From the NCBI GenBank assembly GCA_030512335.1, contig JAULSU010000002.1, positions 124,001-188,000 on the forward strand: DNA of 64,000 nt. Reading direction: 5' to 3'. Positions 1-10,312 of the stretch are shown here, piece after piece (the stretch's first letter is position 1; each line of letters opens with the position of its first letter). This DNA comes from Immersiella caudata (lineage: Eukaryota; Ascomycota; Sordariomycetes; Sordariales; Lasiosphaeriaceae). The notes below the pieces were generated by a model. It was not told where the DNA came from and made no database searches. It saw nothing but the letters and a program-made list of their open reading frames with translations. A program made the translations under genes and the position numbers.

Positions 1-299
1 AGAGATATATCTGCTTGGTCCCAGCAACCTCAATCTTTCTTCCAACATCACAAAGCGCAACGCGACTACGACACAATGATGCGACAAGCTTTGTCCTGTC
101 GGCCAAAAGAGGCAACTCAAGCCGAACCGGTACAAGCAGTAACGGAAAAGTTAACCATCTTGAACGCGTTGAGCACGGTCCCTGAAATATTCATCTTTGG
201 TGATCGGACAGGTAATTGAGACGCTTTCATTGCTTCTCCGGACCTTGAATCGCTGATAGCGGTTATAGTTATAGTTCCGCACCCGGAAAGACCTCGCTA

Positions 300-760
300 A
301 CCTCTCTGCCTCGTGAACCTCGCTTCACGGGCCCTCTACGAAGAGCTCGAAATCGGAAACACCCTCTTTCCAACAGGCCCAGCTGTCGGCGAGATCATAT
401 CCCTGCACAAGGTCGCCCATAGCTCAAATCTCGTTCATGTCAGCAAATTCACAGTCACCATTGACCCCAGAAACGGTCGCAAATGCGAAGTGTTGTTGCG
501 GAACCTGCTGAACTGCATGCCTTTGCTCCAAAGCTTTTCGTGTGTGGGGCTCCTACAGCTCAAACTTTGCCGTCCTCCAGCAGTTGCACAAATCATGCCC
601 GAGACTCAAGGCACTGCACCTATCATTTCCGATTCTGCGAAGGAGCGATGTGTCTGATGTCTTGAGAGCCCTAGGCAGGGAGGATCTATACACCCACGTC
701 ACCAAGCTCGCCAAGTTTGGCCGTCAAGGTTTGGATTTAAACCTGAAGTGTGGTCGTTTG
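300..760 (+). pseudogene. Fragment of an F-box/LRR-like fungal protein
   Basis: Two overlapping reading frames give one plausible protein interrupted by a one-base shift near 541. The first frame (from 313) has an N-terminal segment ending in a CMPLLQSFS stretch. The second frame (from 542) continues with YSSNFAVLQQLHKSCPRLK and then helical sequence to about 720. Ladders of the type 'LQQLHKSCPRLKALHLSF' are usual in fungal F-box/leucine-rich proteins, but no F-box is visible here, so the assignment is tentative. The fragment ends without a clean stop in a conserved region, and the rest up to about 960 does not look coding. Its nearest counterpart is the decayed F-box-like gene at 6990-8058. 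It could also be a short piece of another helical repeat protein. Confidence 0.3.
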
Positions 761-1054
761 CTCAGTGGGGGATGGCTTCCTGACTCCATGGGTACAGGTG
801 TAACCTACAAAAGCGGGAGGACGCCATGGTCTAGTATATGGTGCAGGGCAGGGGGGGTCTCTTTGTCATCTATTCACTACCGAACTCCCCCCGAGGTTCT
901 GATGATACAGCAGTCCGTTCTCCAGATTGGATCAATATATTTGAGAAGCGCGCGTGGGGAATAACAGCATCTCCATGTATTACACCAAAGTCACCCCTGA
1001 CAGTCCCCCATGTTCCTCCGTGACCCTAAGTCACTCCCAACCCGGTCATCCCCC

Positions 1055-2656
1055 TCAAGGCTTCCACCGGAACGCAGGATGCTTCCAATCCAAATCCTGC
1101 GCCTCCTCCGCCGTCAAGGCTTCCTGGCCAGCCCCTTCTGCACCACCACCCACCGCCTCCCGCGCATCCCTCGCCTTATTATCCCGATTCATCCAAATCA
1201 GCGTCGCAAAGCTAATCAAAAACGACGTACTCGACGTAGCAAGATTAATCCCATTCCCAATCGGAAAATGCGGCGCATCCCACTGCAAAAACGCCCAGGT
1301 ACTAACCAGCCCGCCGAGATGCGCACAAAACGCATTGATGCCGATGGCCGCGCTGCGGGCAGTATCGGAGATGACATTGGCGGAGACTTGGGCGTTGGTC
1401 AGGGCGCCGAGGGTAAAGGAGCTCGAGGCGAGGAAGGTAGCTGCGTAGCGGACGCGCGGGTTCGTGGAGCCGAGGAACATGGCGTAGCCGATCATGACTA
1501 GGGGGACGGAGCCGGCGATGAAGATTTGGCGGCGGTCGAGGCGCCAGCTGATGAAGGATAGGCCGGCGGTTAGGACGATGCCGAGGAGGTATGGTGGGGT
1601 TGTGTAGAGCTGCTGGCGGACGGTGGTTTCGGCGGGGAAGATGGTTTTGACGATGGTGGGGAGGAAGAAGGCGAGGGATTGCACCGTGATGGCGTCGAAG
1701 AGGAAGACGATGGACGTGCTCATGGTCACGGGGTTGGCGATGCCGCGGAGGAAGCGCCGGAGGTTCAGCTTATCCACCAGCGGTGCCGCGCCGCCTACGG
1801 CGGCTGTTCCGGGTCGTCGCACATCACGTTCGGATTGCAGACGACCGATAGCGAGCTCCTTCTCCTCGGGCGCTAGCCACCGCGCGGTTTCGGGACCGTT
1901 TGGCAGCGCCGCGAATGCAATCAGCGCTAGTCCCATGGTCACGATGCCCTCAACTAAGAAGATCATGCGCCACCCTGTCACGCTACCGATCCGCGGCACG
2001 CCGAGGATCGCTCCCGCCAACAGGCCACCAAAGGCACCGGCCAGAGGCGACATGACGATGTACAGCGAGATGCGAAAGGTCAGCTCCGAGCGCCGATACC
2101 AGCGCGAGAGGTAGTATGCGCAGCCGGGCAACATCCCGGCCTCGAAGACGCCGAGCAGGAAGCGGACCGCAGCGGCCTGCGGCACCGTGGTGATGAAGGC
2201 GGTCGCGATGGACGTGACGCCAAACAGGAGCGACGTGGCCGGCAGAAACCAGCCCGGGCCGATGGCCTTGCAGCAGGCGACAGCGGGGAGCTCAAAGACG
2301 ATGTAGCCTACGAAAAAGGCCGAGAGGATCATGTTGTAATCGTATCCCACCATGCCGATGTCGACGTCCATGCGGGCAATCTTGGCGTTGCCTGGGTTTC
2401 GGTGTCAGATTCATGTTTCCGGAAACCTGCGAGGAATGCTACTGCTGTGCTCACCTATGTTTGTGCGATCGATAAAGTTCATCAGATACAACAGCATGAC
2501 CATGGGCATGAGGTTGAGGTCGATCTTGGTGCGGAGGCGACCCTCAACGGCGCTGCTGCCGGACGCATCGTGCTTTGGCTCCGATTCCGTCGCCGTGTCG
2601 GGCTCGAGGCTCCGCGCCGGGCTCACAGTGCCCGTCATTTCCTTTTTATCCAGCAT
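1055..2656 (-). CDS. MFS permease, allantoate/anion:cation symporter (Dal5-like) family
   Basis: Probable plasma-membrane transporter that imports a small organic anion (allantoate, nicotinate, pantothenate or similar; the substrate cannot be read from sequence). Two exons, 2656-2455 and 2391-1055, join in frame across a 63-bp intron (GTGAGC donor, CCCAG acceptor) into about 512 residues, the usual size of the family. The N-terminus is a polar cytoplasmic leader. The first membrane segment carries YLMNFIDRTNIGNAKI, the family hallmark, split by the intron. About twelve hydrophobic segments follow, with a charged central loop after the sixth, and the protein ends in DWKHPAFRWKP, typical of Dal5-like proteins. 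ATG at 2656 is the first in frame, and a TATA-like TTATATGAG lies about 85 bp upstream. Reading frame intact. Confidence 0.9.
2392..2454 (-). other. Intron of the MFS permease gene
   Basis: Removing these 63 bases joins the exons in phase and restores the DRTNIGNAKI motif. The minus-strand donor reads GTGAGC and the acceptor CCCAG. Confidence 0.85.
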
Positions 2657-2659
2657 GCT

Positions 2660-3620
2660 GTCTATAGTCGATGGCGTTCAGTCGGGAGAAGAAGAGGTGG
2701 ATGAGAAACAGAGTGGACGACGGTCCGGCAGACCGGGACTCATATAAGCTGGTGTCATTTCGCGTGAAACACCCACTGCCGAGCTGTGGTGGCGCTCGCG
2801 ACGGCCAGGTTTGAACAATCTAGACCGCCAGTTATGAGGCCCCGATGCATATTGAAAATTGCATCCGATTGGCACTCCGACCTCTCCGCGTCCCGAGACG
2901 ATGCACGCCAGATGGTGCCAAGCCTGGGGATCTCCGGTTCCTCAAATGGAACTGCTATCTTTGTTGATAAAGAAAACTCACAGCAAGCGTTGGACCGTCC
3001 TCGGCTTCGGCCCAAACGAGTTCCCTCCCTGGATTAGCTCTATTCCGTCGCGTCCAAGAAAACCTGGGAACGCCCTTCCGGCAGTGAGTGCAGGTCCCGT
3101 GCAGGTCCCGTGCCAACACAAACAGTGCCAAGGAAACGAACGGCCAGCTGTATGTCTCGGACTTGGCAGGAGTCCAATACCTTGCGCTAATCCCTTCTTT
3201 CGCTTCTGATTTGTCCGGTGGGGTGGTTGGGGCAACAGTTCAGCTGCGAAATGGGCGCCAGCCAAATTTCTTTTCGCCATTGACGCACGCGAGTTTTCGG
3301 GTCGTGTTACCGTAACGGAACACGCCACACCTCTCACGTTGTCCCCCTTTTCTTGCGACATCAGGTGGCCGACACAGGTAAAACTGAGAAAAACAACAAC
3401 CAGGGCCGCCAGTGGTAGGACGCTAAGTCGTAACTGCGTGATACCATCAATCAGACCGTGAATCGCTGTCAGCTCTGCTGTGGCTGCGTTTAGAGTCGGA
3501 TACGATGCAACATGGAAACTGATGCCTTTTTTGGTTGAGATGTAAGCGGCAAATATGACTTGGATTCTGTTCATTTGTGCATAAAGTGCTATATCTGACT
3601 CAGCAGCCCCACGTCAGATA
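2660..3620. other. Intergenic, no gene recognised
   Basis: Holds the upstream region of the MFS gene and several overlapping ORFs with no recognisable composition or motif, the longest 198 codons on the minus strand at 2978-3574. A 12-bp direct repeat (GCAGGTCCCGTG) lies near 3098-3121. Confidence 0.5.
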
Positions 3621-3626
3621 CCCTCG

Positions 3627-4480
3627 TCACCTCCGTGGACTAGGATCATTTTCATCCAGCCTCAACTCCACAGGCCGACCCACAAGGAGATGGTACCTCC
3701 CAATCGTGTAGCTCTCAGTCATCGGCACAGGCGGCGGCGGATAACTCTCGCTGACATCATGCTGTTAGGGTGCTAGTGACGTAAGCGCCGGCGTCGTAAA
3801 GGCTGACGCTCGATGGATTCTGCGAGACCGGAGAGCTAGGTCTGGTTGGAGTCGTCCTTCTGAATGGCGCCGTCGACGTGGATGCTCGCGTTGACAAGAT
3901 CTTTGTTCTGGACCGGGGTTGTGTCCTTGGCGGAAAGCCCGAGTATCGACGGTCGGGGAAGCCTGGTTGCGATGCTTGTGGCAAGGTTTGCTGGGATGAA
4001 GGACGTGTTCTCGGGTTCGTGGAAGGAGGTGGAAGGGTCGTTTTGAACAATGGCTACCTCTCTCTGGCTTTCTTTGTGTGGAGGTGGTGTTGGTAATAAT
4101 GGGTTTGGTCAAGAAACCTGAGACTCCCTCCATTTGATCCACCGCACATATCTTCTCACAATTGACATAACGCCCACTTTGTCCTACATCTCCATTGACC
4201 GGCGCAGAAACGGTGGACCCGTCCAGAAGCATGTGCAATGGATTGCCATTCTCGCATTCGAATCCGAGGCCCTGGTTATATTGCCGCTTGTATTCGAGTC
4301 GTACGGAGAAGCGGCATGTTGATGCGTGTGGGTTGGAGGATGGTCCGATTGAGGTGTCGACCTTTACGGCGGGATCTCAGAAATCATGATGACATCGAAG
4401 TGGATACCAGCCAACCAATTGTGGAATGGCTTGTCGAACTAGTCGATCCGCGCGACGCTCGACTGCTAGAGCTTGGCTGA
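3627..4480 (-). pseudogene. Decayed gene of unknown function
   Basis: Coding-like sequence runs through this interval on the minus strand but in changing frames. From upstream, a segment reading FDKPFHNWLAGIHFDV passes by a one-base slip near 4375 into CRFSVRLEYKRQYNQGLGF and LLDGSTVSAPVNGDV. A good intron follows (GTGAGA donor near 4160, TAG acceptor near 4050), then AIVQNDPSTSFHEPENTSF and DLVNASIHVDGAIQKDD. That frame hits TAG at 3836-3838 and another at 3773-3775. A last segment, HDVSESYPPPPVPMTES onward, ends at the TGA at 3627. Codon choice and the clean junctions argue that it was a gene. I do not recognise the family. Both TAG codons could have arisen from CAG. Confidence 0.5.
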
Positions 4481-4541
4481 GGCGTGGAACAGATGAGTAG
4501 CCCTGTGGGCACTGAACTAATTAATTCTGAACACGCCCCTC

Positions 4542-5735
4542 CAGACCGTGGATCCCCGTCTTATCCCAAAACTCGATCAGGCTCTCTGGTCCTGGGAGAC
4601 CGGCGAGGGCAGCGCCCCAGTGATGGCGGAGAGGTACGAGTGGCTTGACCGATATTTCCAATTTTACACAGCAGCGGTATCCAGCTACCTCGAGGCATCC
4701 CACGACCCAACAGTAAGAGCCCTCAATACTCATGATGATTTGTTCCGTGCCATCTCGACGCTCCGTTCCAACCCAGCCTTGACAAAGTCAGGTTTCTGTT
4801 AGTTTTAGTTTCGCCCGTCGTCTGATCTGCCAAATGCCGTCGCTCTCGTCGTCAGGATATCCATTATGACCGAATCCGGCGCACTGCATCATTCATCGAA
4901 TCGGCTGGAGAAAGGGAGCTTCCGGATTTCCTGGATAGACGACGTCCCTTTCACCCAGTACCTACATGATCTCTTTCCGACAGAAAGCCGTGCAGTTTTG
5001 AGTTACGCTGATAACGAGCTTTTCCTCACCACGAGGTCCACCATAAAGGCAAACAAGTTGAAAAGGCGACTGGGTATCACCTTTCGGGCCACACACGATG
5101 TCAAGAATCACCTCTACTTCGATCGTCGGGCGAACGTCATTGATATTTACCACCACACTGCGTTCATAAAGCAGCAACTGCGCGCCACCCGAGACGGAGG
5201 TGATTTCTCAACACCAGCCCCGGGCATCAAGGCGTACGTTACCCCTGATCATCACCAATGGTTGCTCTCTCTCTATCCTAAAGCCTAGATCAGATTACAT
5301 GATCACAGGGGCGCCCTCCCGCGACAACTGCAACTAGAGGTCCTCGATTCCATTCAAGGAGTCCTGTTCCCCCTCTCAGACCCGAAGTGCAAAATGATAC
5401 TCAAATCCCTGATCCACTCCTGTTCCTTCGACCCAGACATCGTCAACTTTGAATACGGCTCCATCCGACGACGGCCGGGCGAGGAAAACATCGGGTACAT
5501 CTACCTCACCGATAGACTATCCGATCTCTACGCCGAGGTCTGCAACCCGCAGCTGAGAGGATGGCTGGAACGACGTATCGAACGGAAGAGCGGAGCCCGG
5601 TGCATGATGCTGGCAACTATGATTGGTATTGTCTTCGCTGTCTTTCTTGGGATGGTCTCGTTGGCTGTGAGTTCGTACCAGACTTGGATCGCGTATCAAG
5701 CGTGGCAACATCCCGTGGCGGCTGTTTTAGTGTAA
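4542..5735 (+). pseudogene. Fungal protein with C-terminal membrane anchor, broken by nonsense codons
   Basis: One reading frame stays open except for TAG codons at 4800, 4806 and 5286. The segments around the stops read as one protein: a helical part (LIPKLDQALWSWETGEG), then RISWIDDVPFTQYLHDLF, then LPRQLQLEVLDSIQGVLF and DRLSDLYAEVCNPQLRGW. It ends in a membrane span, MMLATMIGIVFAVFLGMVSL, followed by SSYQTWIAYQAWQHPV, a tail I associate with an uncharacterised family common in Sordariomycetes. A splice-acceptor-like CTCCAG at 4538-4544 suggests the true 5' exon lies upstream. The stop at 5286 is the only obstacle between the last two segments; a C-to-T change from CAG would explain it. 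Probably a recent pseudogene, though an unrecognised intron near 4800 is possible. Confidence 0.55.
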
Positions 5736-5915
5736 ACAATGTGTTTGTCGTTTCACCGTGGGATGAATGGACAATGTGGGGCAATTTGTGTTCTTTTCAT
5801 TGTTGCCTTCAAAGTCTCCGGAACCACAGGCAACGATTAACCAATCTCCAACCGTGATTGTCTTCAACTCAAGCCAAACCCTCCGGCGGCCATCAACAAC
5901 AGTACCTCTAAAGAA

Positions 5916-6170
5916 TCAAATGCCAGATCCCCCCAAGGTGGTTCCATCATCCTCACTACTTCTACCATTGCCAATACCGGTACCGACACCGTCAGGCCCG
6001 TGACCAGTGCTACCGCCGATACTACCTCCGAGCACCTCAACATTTAGTTCAGCGGACCCGCCACCACCAAGTCCGGTGCCGTCGTCTCGGGGCCGCGGTG
6101 GCTGTGGCTGAACACGACAGGTTGTGAGAGCGACGAAAGCGAGGGCAACGATGGTGGTTGGGAGCCTCAT
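5916..6170 (-). CDS. Small Gly-rich secreted protein (hypothetical)
   Basis: An 84-codon ORF starting at ATG 6170. Residues 1-18 form a typical signal peptide (RLPTTIVALAFVALTTC) and the rest is low-complexity, rich in Gly, Asp and Ser. There is only one Cys, at the end of the hydrophobic stretch, so this is not a Cys-rich effector. No domain can be assigned. The upstream minus-strand sequence is AT-rich with a TATA-like stretch near 6250. Could be spurious, because low-complexity GC-rich DNA often produces such ORFs. Confidence 0.35.
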   Translation of the reverse strand: MRLPTTIVALAFVALTTCRVQPQPPRPRDDGTGLGGGGSAELNVEVLGGSIGGSTGHGPDGVGTGIGNGRSSEDDGTTLGGSGI

Positions 6171-6179
6171 TTTGGGTTT

Positions 6180-6985
6180 CGTTGTGATTTGAAGTACTTG
6201 ATTGAGGGTAAAGCTGAAGTGCTGGTAAAACTAAGGGTGTTAAAGTACGGTATACTTTACTTTGCGGAGAATATAAATGTGGACAGAAGAGTTCTTATAC
6301 CGACAGGTTCGTGCGATATGACGGGACTGGGAGGAAGGGACTTTTATATCAGCTGGATGCAGGGACAAATTAGGCAGGTGGAATTCCCGCAGCATTCTTC
6401 TATCCATCTCGGGGCTACCCTTGAGTCATCTAGGCGTCATCTGAAGTCATCGGATATTGGCTTCCCAGCGATGTCCGATAACATGCATGCCTCCATAGTA
6501 GGGCTGACAGGGATGTGTAGCGACGCTGACACGACGCAATTGTACCGCCACACCGACGAGACGCAGGATGTGTGTGTCTCTTTACCGGGTAATTCGCCCA
6601 CTCCATCACGTATCGCTCGGTAGTTAGCGGAGATGTTTAACGATAAGGAGTATTGAATCTGTAATTATTCATGGGCAAACAGGGGCAGTGTCTCAACGAA
6701 CCACTCCCCTTCACAGTCCAAACGGCCAAGTCTCGTCAAATGCCGGCGGCGGGTAGGTAAGAGTCCTGGCCAGCGTCTGAACATGTGTTGGTCCCGGAGG
6801 TTCCGAGACTCATCTTACATGAAGTATAAGAGGAGTGGCTTCTTAAAAGCTGATGGTTCGCCAAAGCGGACTCGGGCCTTTAATTGATGCGGTGTGGGGC
6901 TTTGCGCGCTGATAACTTGTTCTTTGGGTGGTCGTTTCGGTGATGTGGTGGTCATGGTAGGAGGGAGGCACTCGGAGGACGGGCA
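6180..6985. other. Intergenic, no gene recognised
   Basis: Short unremarkable ORFs on both strands with no motif or repeat that I could recognise. Confidence 0.45.
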
Positions 6986-8058
6986 ACTGCCATCCATGCA
7001 TCAAAGAAGTCCACGAGTTATACGTCAAGGACCTCCAACTCCAAGATTGGTTTCTGCAGGGTGACCATGATTTCTACCGCACGTTTAACGCCGCAATGGC
7101 GGGAATTCCACGCGGCGGGGCTTCTTATTTGACGATGAGACAATCGCTCGGGATCCCGACGATGTCTCCATGATGACTCCGGGAGCGGATATGTGGCAAA
7201 GCCTTTTTTCACCCGTATGCTGAATACCTTGCCCCCCTGGGATCTTCGAAATAACGGTATTCCGCCTCTCCGCCTCCATTGCATCCCCCGCCTGACCAAC
7301 GCCGTCCGGGATGCCGGTGTGTTCCTTCACCACCTTGAAATCAAGCTGTAATTCCTGCGCCATTCGATCTACCTCGTACCTGCCCCGGACGCGAGACCTC
7401 TTTTCCCATCCGGGGTGCAGCAGTTGCGAAGCTTTATATTCAGGCATCCTAATCCTGAATCCAACCCAAACGACTCGGAAGGTGGCCCAGGAGGTGGATC
7501 GGAAGATGGGTCGGACGGAGGGAGTGAGAATGGCGAAGATGGTCCCGGTCAGGGGGTAAACGGCCTTATCGGATTTCTCGCGCTTGCTTAGATACGTCCA
7601 GCCTGAAATCCTTGGGGTTGGACATGCGCAGCCAAACAGACAAACTTCACCTCCCGTTACGCTCCAAGGACGTCTTAAACCGAGACAGATCTCTCAACAA
7701 CTTGACTTACTTATACCTTGGCAGTTTGCACCTCGATTTCAACGATCTGGCTTTCTTCCTGAGACGGGTCCCCACGAAGATGGAGTATTTCTACTGAAAC
7801 GACATCGGTCTGTGCAATGGCTCATGGCGCGAAGTGCTAGATCTGTTGCGGGAGAAGAAAACTTGGTTCACAGCGGTGGCCTCTCCAACTGGCGCAGAGT
7901 GCGTGGATATGCCGGAAGAAGAGTACCGGCCGCTCTCTGGGCATGACAAAGACAACAGCCATAATTACGCCGAGGCGTATGTAGCGAGGCTGATTCATGA
8001 CAACCCTATCGAGACTCGACATTGGCATGACTCGGACAACGACGCTGATGATATCTAG
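6985..8058 (+). pseudogene. F-box-like/LRR-like fungal protein, multiply frameshifted
   Basis: Coding sequence is recognisable through the whole interval but changes frame at least four times. Readable pieces in order: IKEVHELYVKDLQLQDWFLQ (about 7000-7065), FLFDDETIARDPDDVSMMTP (about 7115-7180), LPPWDLRNNGIPPLRLHC with LTNAVRDAGVFLHHLEIKL ending in TAA at 7349, SIYLVPAPDARPLFPSGVQQ up to TAG at 7589, then SLKSLGLDMRSQTDKL and NNLTYLYLGSLHLDFNDLAF. A TGA at 7795 interrupts before WREVLDLLREKKTWF. The C-terminus is EAYVARLIHDNPIETRHW with an acidic end at 8058. The layout (long helical body, 'LRSLxLxxLxL' ladder, 'VLDLLREK' near the end) matches a large uncharacterised F-box-associated family in fungi. 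Clearly non-functional. Confidence 0.6.
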
Positions 8059-8146
8059 CTAAGGTTTAACATCGCGCAAAGCTCGACGCAGAATCGGAGA
8101 TAACTGGAATCTAGCCCGGAGGCAAGTGAGAGAGCATAGAAGGGGC

Positions 8147-8185
8147 GACCCAACACACGGACCGCCCCACAACCGGACATTATAA
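8147..8185 (+). repeat. Left arm of an inverted repeat that flanks the nested LTRs
   Basis: This stretch, containing CGGACCGCCCCACA, matches the reverse complement of 10018-10055 over about 36 bases with three or four differences. Inside both arms there is an AT-rich stretch sharing TAAAATATTTAAT (near 8286 and, inverted, near 9972). The layout suggests the ends of an old DNA transposon or MITE into which the LTR elements later inserted. I could not define a target duplication. Confidence 0.5.
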
Positions 8186-8366
8186 TCGACATCGTAAGAT
8201 AACAACCCCCCCATTTCCAACCACCACAACTCCATCATTTTTACTCCAAATAACACCAAATTTAAGATAGATTTAACACGTAAGTAAAATATTTAATCAG
8301 CAGTTAAAGGTTTACAGCGGATAGAAGAAAGTGCGTGAAGTGGCGGATAAATAAAAGGCGCTAAAG

Positions 8367-8475
8367 TGTGACGACCTGCGGGCCACCCTTGTGGCCGGGA
8401 CGGACCGACATGTCCCCGCAGACGCCACAGTACGAAACACCGTGCGGTAACTATCTAGCACTGTGTGCTCCCTGT
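8367..8475 (+). repeat. Dispersed repeat block, copy 1
   Basis: Resembles, in inverted orientation, the sequence at about 33640-33860. Shared blocks include GCCGGGACGGAC, CCCGCAGACGCCAC and the spacing to ACCGTGCGG. Similarity is roughly 70-85 percent by eye. The nature of the parent element is unknown; a transposon fragment or old solo LTR is the simplest guess. Confidence 0.45.
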
Positions 8476-8592
8476 CAAGAAACTGCTCTGTTGCAGAGCA
8501 GGCCCAGACCCACAGAGCACTTGCTCTGTGATCTGTAAACACCATTGAACAAAGTAACAGATCAAGATATAAGTTACATCACCATTAGTTAG

Positions 8593-9948
8593 TGTTGCTT
8601 TGTAGCACTCTACAGGCCTGTATTACAGCACCTGAGAGCCTGTGGGAGCCTGTAGTACAGTGCTCCGGTCAGGGGAAGAAATGCAAGTACAGTGCTCCGG
8701 AGGAGCGCTGTGAGGTACGACAGCAGAGCTTACTAAGGTGCTGAAGGAAGCAAACGAAGGCCTGTACTACAGAGCCTAAAAGACAAGCTACAGCGAACTA
8801 TGCGCTGTAAAACAGAAGGTTTCAGTGAACTCTGCACTGTAATAAACGACTGTATTGCTTGTGAATTGCTTGCTTTAGTGAGTAGTACTCAACTGAAGGA
8901 AGTAGATTGCTTGCTTAAGAGGAAAGCTAATTACAGGAGAGGAGATGGCTAGTTATAGGCTGTGGGAGCTCTGGAATGGAAATTCCAGAGCTTTCTACTA
9001 CTAATACAATTGTTAAATTCTAGCCTCTGAGAGCGCTAAAGAGGCCCTGTATTTACAGGGCCTGCCAGTGAGGAAGGCACTGGGTACCCTGCACCTGCAG
9101 CCACCACCCACTAGCCACAATGTGGCTTGGAACCTTCTGGAATCCAGAAGGTTTCAGGGCCTTCAGGGGGCCACAGAAGGCTCTGGAAGCCCACAGGCTT
9201 CCACAACCTTCTGAGGCCACATCAGTGATTACGAGGCCTGTGGAGAGCCTCCACCATACTATTCTATTATTGTATTAGTAGTAGAAAGCTCTGGAATTTC
9301 CATTCCAGAGCTCCCACAGCCTATAACTAGCCATCTCCTCTCTTGTAATTAGCTTTCCTCTAAGCAAGCAATCTACTTCCTTCAGTTGAGTACTACTCAC
9401 TGAAGCAAGCAATTCACAAGCAATACAGTCGTTTATTACAGTGCAGAGTTCACTGAAACCTTCTGTTTTACAGCGCATAGATCGCTGTAGCTTGTCTTTT
9501 AGGCTCTGTAGTACAGGCCTTCGTTTGCTTCCTTCAGCACCTTAGCAAGCTCTGCTGTCGTACCTCACAGCGCTCCTCCGGAGCACTGTACTCGCACTTC
9601 TTCCCCTGACCGGAGCACTGTACTACAGGCTCCCACAAGCTCTCAGGTGCTGTAATACAGGCCTGTAGAGTGCTACAAAGCAACAACAATAATAGAATAG
9701 TATGGTGGAGGCTCTCCACAGGCCTCGTAATCGCTGATGTGGCCTCAGAAGGTTGTGGAAGCCTGTGGGCTTCCAGAGCCTTCTATGGCCCTCTGAAGGC
9801 CCTGAGGCCTTCTGGATTCCAGAAGGTTCGAAGCCACATTGTGGCTAGTGAGTGGTGGCTGCAGGTGCAGGGTACCCAGTGCCTTCCTCACTGGCAGGCC
9901 CTGTAAATACAGGGCCTCTTTAGCGCTCTCAGAGGCTAGAATTTAACA
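8593..9948 (+). mobile_element. Outer solo LTR, split by a second copy
   Basis: The outer long terminal repeat is 8593-9010 plus 9691-9948, about 676 bp, beginning TGTTGCTTTG and ending AATTTAACA, with the TG...CA ends and short inverted TGTT/AACA termini of LTR retrotransposons. Between the halves sits an inverted copy of the same sequence (9011-9685). There is no internal retrotransposon coding sequence, so each copy is a solo LTR. I see no 5-bp duplication at the outer ends (GTTAG against TACAC), which may reflect recombination between different elements or decay. Confidence 0.85.
9011..9685 (-). mobile_element. Inner solo LTR inserted in inverse orientation
   Basis: A 675-bp reverse-complement copy of the outer LTR, starting TGTTAAATTC and ending CAAAGCAACA. 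It is bordered on both sides by the 5-bp direct repeat ACAAT (9006-9010 and 9686-9690), a perfect target-site duplication. The length equals that of the outer copy. Comparing the two by eye shows only about eight differences over the first 418 bp, so both are young. The inverted arrangement makes 8593-9948 a long cruciform-forming palindrome. Confidence 0.9.
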
Positions 9949-10312
9949 TACACAATAGAAATTACTTAGGAATTAAATATTTTAACTATGGTATTAAGGG
10001 GAGGGTGCCTATACAGATCATGTCCGGGTGTGGGGCGGTCCGCGTGTTAGGTCGCTCCGTCTACTGTGTGTTTCTGGTTGGTCGGTTAAACACCGGTCAC
10101 TTGTGACCGCTGCTGCATTGGCCTCCTGGTACGCCAGTAGGTGTTTGTTCCGTTCCCGCAGAACGTGGTGGTCAACTATTGGTGTGCACACTGTTGGGTA
10201 CCGACGCACCCACGCCGCGTCGAAAGCAATCACGATCCGGAAACCCAAAGGACTTGGCCCTCACGCCCCAACAACACCTCAACCAGGAGATATTGATCCA
10301 GGTGCCTTGGCT
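9949..10312. other. Gene-free stretch with right inverted-repeat arm
   Basis: AT-rich at first, then contains the right arm of the inverted repeat (10018-10055, reverse complement of 8147-8185). The rest, to 10312, is the upstream region of the BTB gene. Confidence 0.5.

Larger units (their letters stand above)
8059..8592. other. Gene-free flank with repeat remnants
   Basis: Holds a terminal-repeat-like stretch near 8147-8185 and a moderately repeated block at 8367-8475 (both listed separately), joined by AT-rich sequence with short palindromes such as TGCTCTGTTGCAGAGCA near 8491. No gene seen. Confidence 0.55.

Noticed and set aside
2978..3574. 198-codon minus-strand ORF
   Set aside because: No domain, no signal peptide, and no family pattern that I can recognise.
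8593..9948. Repeat array that might be mistaken for CRISPR or tandem satellites
   Set aside because: There are only two copies in inverted order with TG...CA ends and a target duplication, which is an LTR signature; the genome is eukaryotic.
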